Below, in pieces: positions 62,200 through 64,000 of a DNA stretch of 64,000 nucleotides (the first letter of the stretch is position 1; each line of letters starts with the position of its first letter). The DNA comes from Verrucomicrobiaceae bacterium. Lineage in GTDB: Bacteria; Verrucomicrobiota; Verrucomicrobiia; Verrucomicrobiales; Verrucomicrobiaceae. Location of the stretch: positions 186,001-250,000 of the forward strand of contig JACKQF010000003.1 in the NCBI GenBank assembly GCA_024232965.1, read 5' to 3'. Below the pieces are notes generated by a model. That model made no database searches, had not been told where the DNA came from, and saw nothing but the letters and a program-made list of their open reading frames with translations. Made by a program: the position numbers and the translations under genes.

Positions 62200-64000
62200 A
62201 TGTCCCGAAATGCCTCAGATTCCACTCCCGATGTTCCGACGACGATCAAAGAACGTGTTCTCCTATCGGTGCCGCTACATGTCCGATTGGGGGTCTTTGC
62301 GGCTGCCTTCTGGGTGGGGTTGATTGTGACGTCCTACGCGGCACTGCTCATCGGGATTGGTGTAGCAATGATTTTGGGCTGGGATTTCGCATTTGAGCGC
62401 CTGGCTCTGGGGCAGGGGAATACTCTGCTCAATGCTGCTTTGAGCATCGCTTTTGTGGCGTTGGTCGTGACGTGGGCTTGGATGTTCCGTCCTCTTTGGG
62501 TGCGGCCGGCCAAAAAGAACGCTGGCCTGGAGGTTCGCAAGATCGATCAGCCAGCTCTATTTTCGTTGCTGTCGATCATCTCGGACAGACTAGGTCTACG
62601 GCCTCCAGCATCCGTGATATTGACGTGGAGTGAGGGGCTAACACTCAACCGGGTACCTGGGCTAATGGGGGGGCTCGGTGGTAAGCGTGAATTGGAGATC
62701 GGGATTGCGTTACTTGGTGGTTTGAGCACTAGGCACTCTGTAGGGGCAATGCTCAATTCGATGGCTCAGGTGCCGAAGGGGGTGACGGGGCTATGCACTT
62801 GGATTGTTCGGGGGCTTCTCGAATGGCTTGATCGTGGTGCGCGCAGTGTGTTTGAGCATGATGCTCAAGAGCAGGCGATGGCGGAGACAGTTGCCAAAAA
62901 GAGTCGCCGCAAAGCAGGGCCTTTGAAACGGGCTTGGAAGGCTTTCGTTTGGGTAAGTCAGCGGCCGATCTGGATCATGGATCGCCTAGCGAGACTGCTA
63001 GCTCTGCCAGCGTTGCGTTCCCTGGCGCGTTGTGCAGATGCTGCTGAGGCTCGAATGCTTGGCGGCGAGAATTTCCAAGAATCGCTGACCGATCGGATGG
63101 CCGTCCAAACGGCGGTGCAGCGGGTTGGGAGTTTGGTAATGCAAGGAATCGCAGCCCATCGGTTGCCCGAAAATCTAGCTCAGGTCGCTACCAAAGCCAT
63201 GCCAACAGCGACGGAGCGGCCGCTCGGCATGACGGATCGCGAGTCTGCGCGGCATCCGCTGCATGGCAAAAGACTGTCCTCTGTGCAAGGCATCGTGAAG
63301 GCGACGGCCTGGGATGAGGAGGGTGCGATGGCGGCGTTGATGGGGCGATTTTCGGACATTTCCCGCACCATCACGCAGATGCATTACCAACAGGGCTTGG
63401 GGCTATCGTTGGTGCAGTTCAAATTGGTTGCAGCGGGGGAAAGTCGCGGCTCAGGTTCGGTCCAAGAGAAGGTCAACGACGAGCAGACAGCGGCCATTTG
63501 CCGTTATTTTGGTGGGCTGGTGGATGCAGATAGGCCGCTCTGCGGGTTGGTTACTCCATCGTCTTATCAGCCTACTGTGGTGGATCTGCGCCAGCAGGTG
63601 CTGGCAGTTCGTCAATGGGTTCAAGGGCGGAGTCAGCAGGTTGGCGTCGTGGTTAAGGAATGGCGGCAGGCTTGGCAGCGCTGGCGGGATCTTGAAATGG
63701 CATTGCTCTACTCACGGGTGGGTATTCGTTTGGACAGTCATCAGTATGGCGTCATGGCCCATCAGCCCAAGCTCTACGAAGAGGAAATCGCACGTCAGCG
63801 CATGGTGATGGAGTACTCTGACGATGCGTTGAAGGTGTTCGACGAACCCTCTGAGCGCCGCTTTGCTGCTGCCCTGGGGTTGATCATGATGACGCCGGAC
63901 ATCCAATTGCCAGAAGCTCTGGCGGCCATGCGCGCACAATTGCCGATCTGGGGCCACGCGTATGGAGAAATGGCGCAACGCCTGCCAGTTCTGTGGGAAT
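62200..64000 (+). CDS. M48-peptidase-like membrane protein lacking zinc ligands, 3'-truncated
   Basis: The frame is open from the ATG at 62200 to the window end (600 codons). Two membrane helices (about residues 28-65 and 72-95) precede a region that parallels large M48 metallopeptidases: LEIGIALLGGLSTRHSVGAMLNSMAQV corresponds to their LxIGLPLxxGLSxRxxxGVLAHEFGHF. The HEFGH zinc site is thus NSMAQ, and the later EYDAD third-ligand region reads RCADAAEAR. The HPS motif is kept as RHPLHGKRL. The protein is therefore probably an inactive relative that keeps the fold. No stop or frameshift is seen, so it is not simply a pseudogene. Confidence 0.65.
   Translation, partial: MSRNASDSTPDVPTTIKERVLLSVPLHVRLGVFAAAFWVGLIVTSYAALLIGIGVAMILGWDFAFERLALGQGNTLLNAALSIAFVALVVTWAWMFRPLWVRPAKKNAGLEVRKIDQPALFSLLSIISDRLGLRPPASVILTWSEGLTLNRVPGLMGGLGGKRELEIGIALLGGLSTRHSVGAMLNSMAQVPKGVTGLCTWIVRGLLEWLDRGARSVFEHDAQEQAMAETVAKKSRRKAGPLKRAWKAFVWVSQRPIWIMDRLARLLALPALRSLARCADAAEARMLGGENFQESLTDRMAVQTAVQRVGSLVMQGIAAHRLPENLAQVATKAMPTATERPLGMTDRESARHPLHGKRLSSVQGIVKATAWDEEGAMAALMGRFSDISRTITQMHYQQGLGLSLVQFKLVAAGESRGSGSVQEKVNDEQTAAICRYFGGLVDADRPLCGLVTPSSYQPTVVDLRQQVLAVRQWVQGRSQQVGVVVKEWRQAWQRWRDLEMALLYSRVGIRLDSHQYGVMAHQPKLYEEEIARQRMVMEYSDDALKVFDEPSERRFAAALGLIMMTPDIQLPEALAAMRAQLPIWGHAYGEMAQRLPVLWE

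Overview
The window looks like chromosomal DNA of a Verrucomicrobiota bacterium, probably Verrucomicrobiales. Supporting signs are a HEAT-plus-c-type-haem protein of the planctomycete/verrucomicrobial type, a secreted sulfatase, LamG/TSP3/Calx-beta giant secreted proteins, a lone SOS polymerase behind a TGTTC-N4-GAACA operator, and few recognisable Shine-Dalgarno sequences. It is moderately GC-rich, with AT-rich islands only at apparent promoters. I saw no rRNA, tRNA, CRISPR array, transposase or integrase.

Region 1-9.5 kb: the 3' end of a haem-binding HEAT protein, dnaE2 under a LexA-like operator that contains its own start codon, a small YcxB-like membrane protein, two adjacent amidohydrolases and a secreted pectate-lyase-like protein. 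Region 9.5-22.7 kb: a three-gene block (small anchored protein, 1750-aa LamG/RHS protein, 2374-aa multidomain protein) lying exactly between two 18-bp direct repeats. The right repeat is the 3' end of a conserved gene, so this looks like an inserted island. Region 22.7-27.9 kb: that conserved gene, an intergenic repeat cluster, a DUF4272 protein, a 19-unit 21-bp minisatellite, an SDR dehydrogenase, an amidohydrolase and a lysozyme-like lipoprotein.

Region 28.0-35.2 kb is the most unusual. A 1747-aa protein has an FHA domain, about 1400 residues of coiled coil and a GrpE-like head. It is followed by a lidless Hsp70 and a 117-aa helical protein. This reads as a dedicated chaperone machine with its nucleotide-exchange factor at the end of a long stalk.

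Region 35.2-41.5 kb: a D-2-hydroxyacid dehydrogenase diverges from pelDEFG, the inner-membrane Pel polysaccharide synthase complex, which has a structured leader with a terminator. Region 41.5-54.5 kb: Fe-dependent alcohol dehydrogenase, beta-helix protein, L,D-transpeptidase, HAD phosphatase, pseudopilin, secreted hypothetical protein, PHP phosphatase, divergent dihydropteroate synthase, an asymmetric heterodimeric ABC exporter with a coiled-coil membrane protein, and lgt. Region 54.5-64 kb: rodA coupled to an orphan OppF-type ATPase, a sulfatase, two PilT-type ATPases, a three-gene YqjD/YqjE-like membrane operon, and a truncated M48-family-like protein that has lost the zinc-binding motif.

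Many genes are joined by 4-bp ATGA overlaps (pelD-pelE, Fe-ADH/beta-helix, HAD/pseudopilin, PHP/DHPS, the two ABC genes, rodA/OppF), so translational coupling is the rule here. All functional names come from motif and family recognition by eye; no database search was possible.
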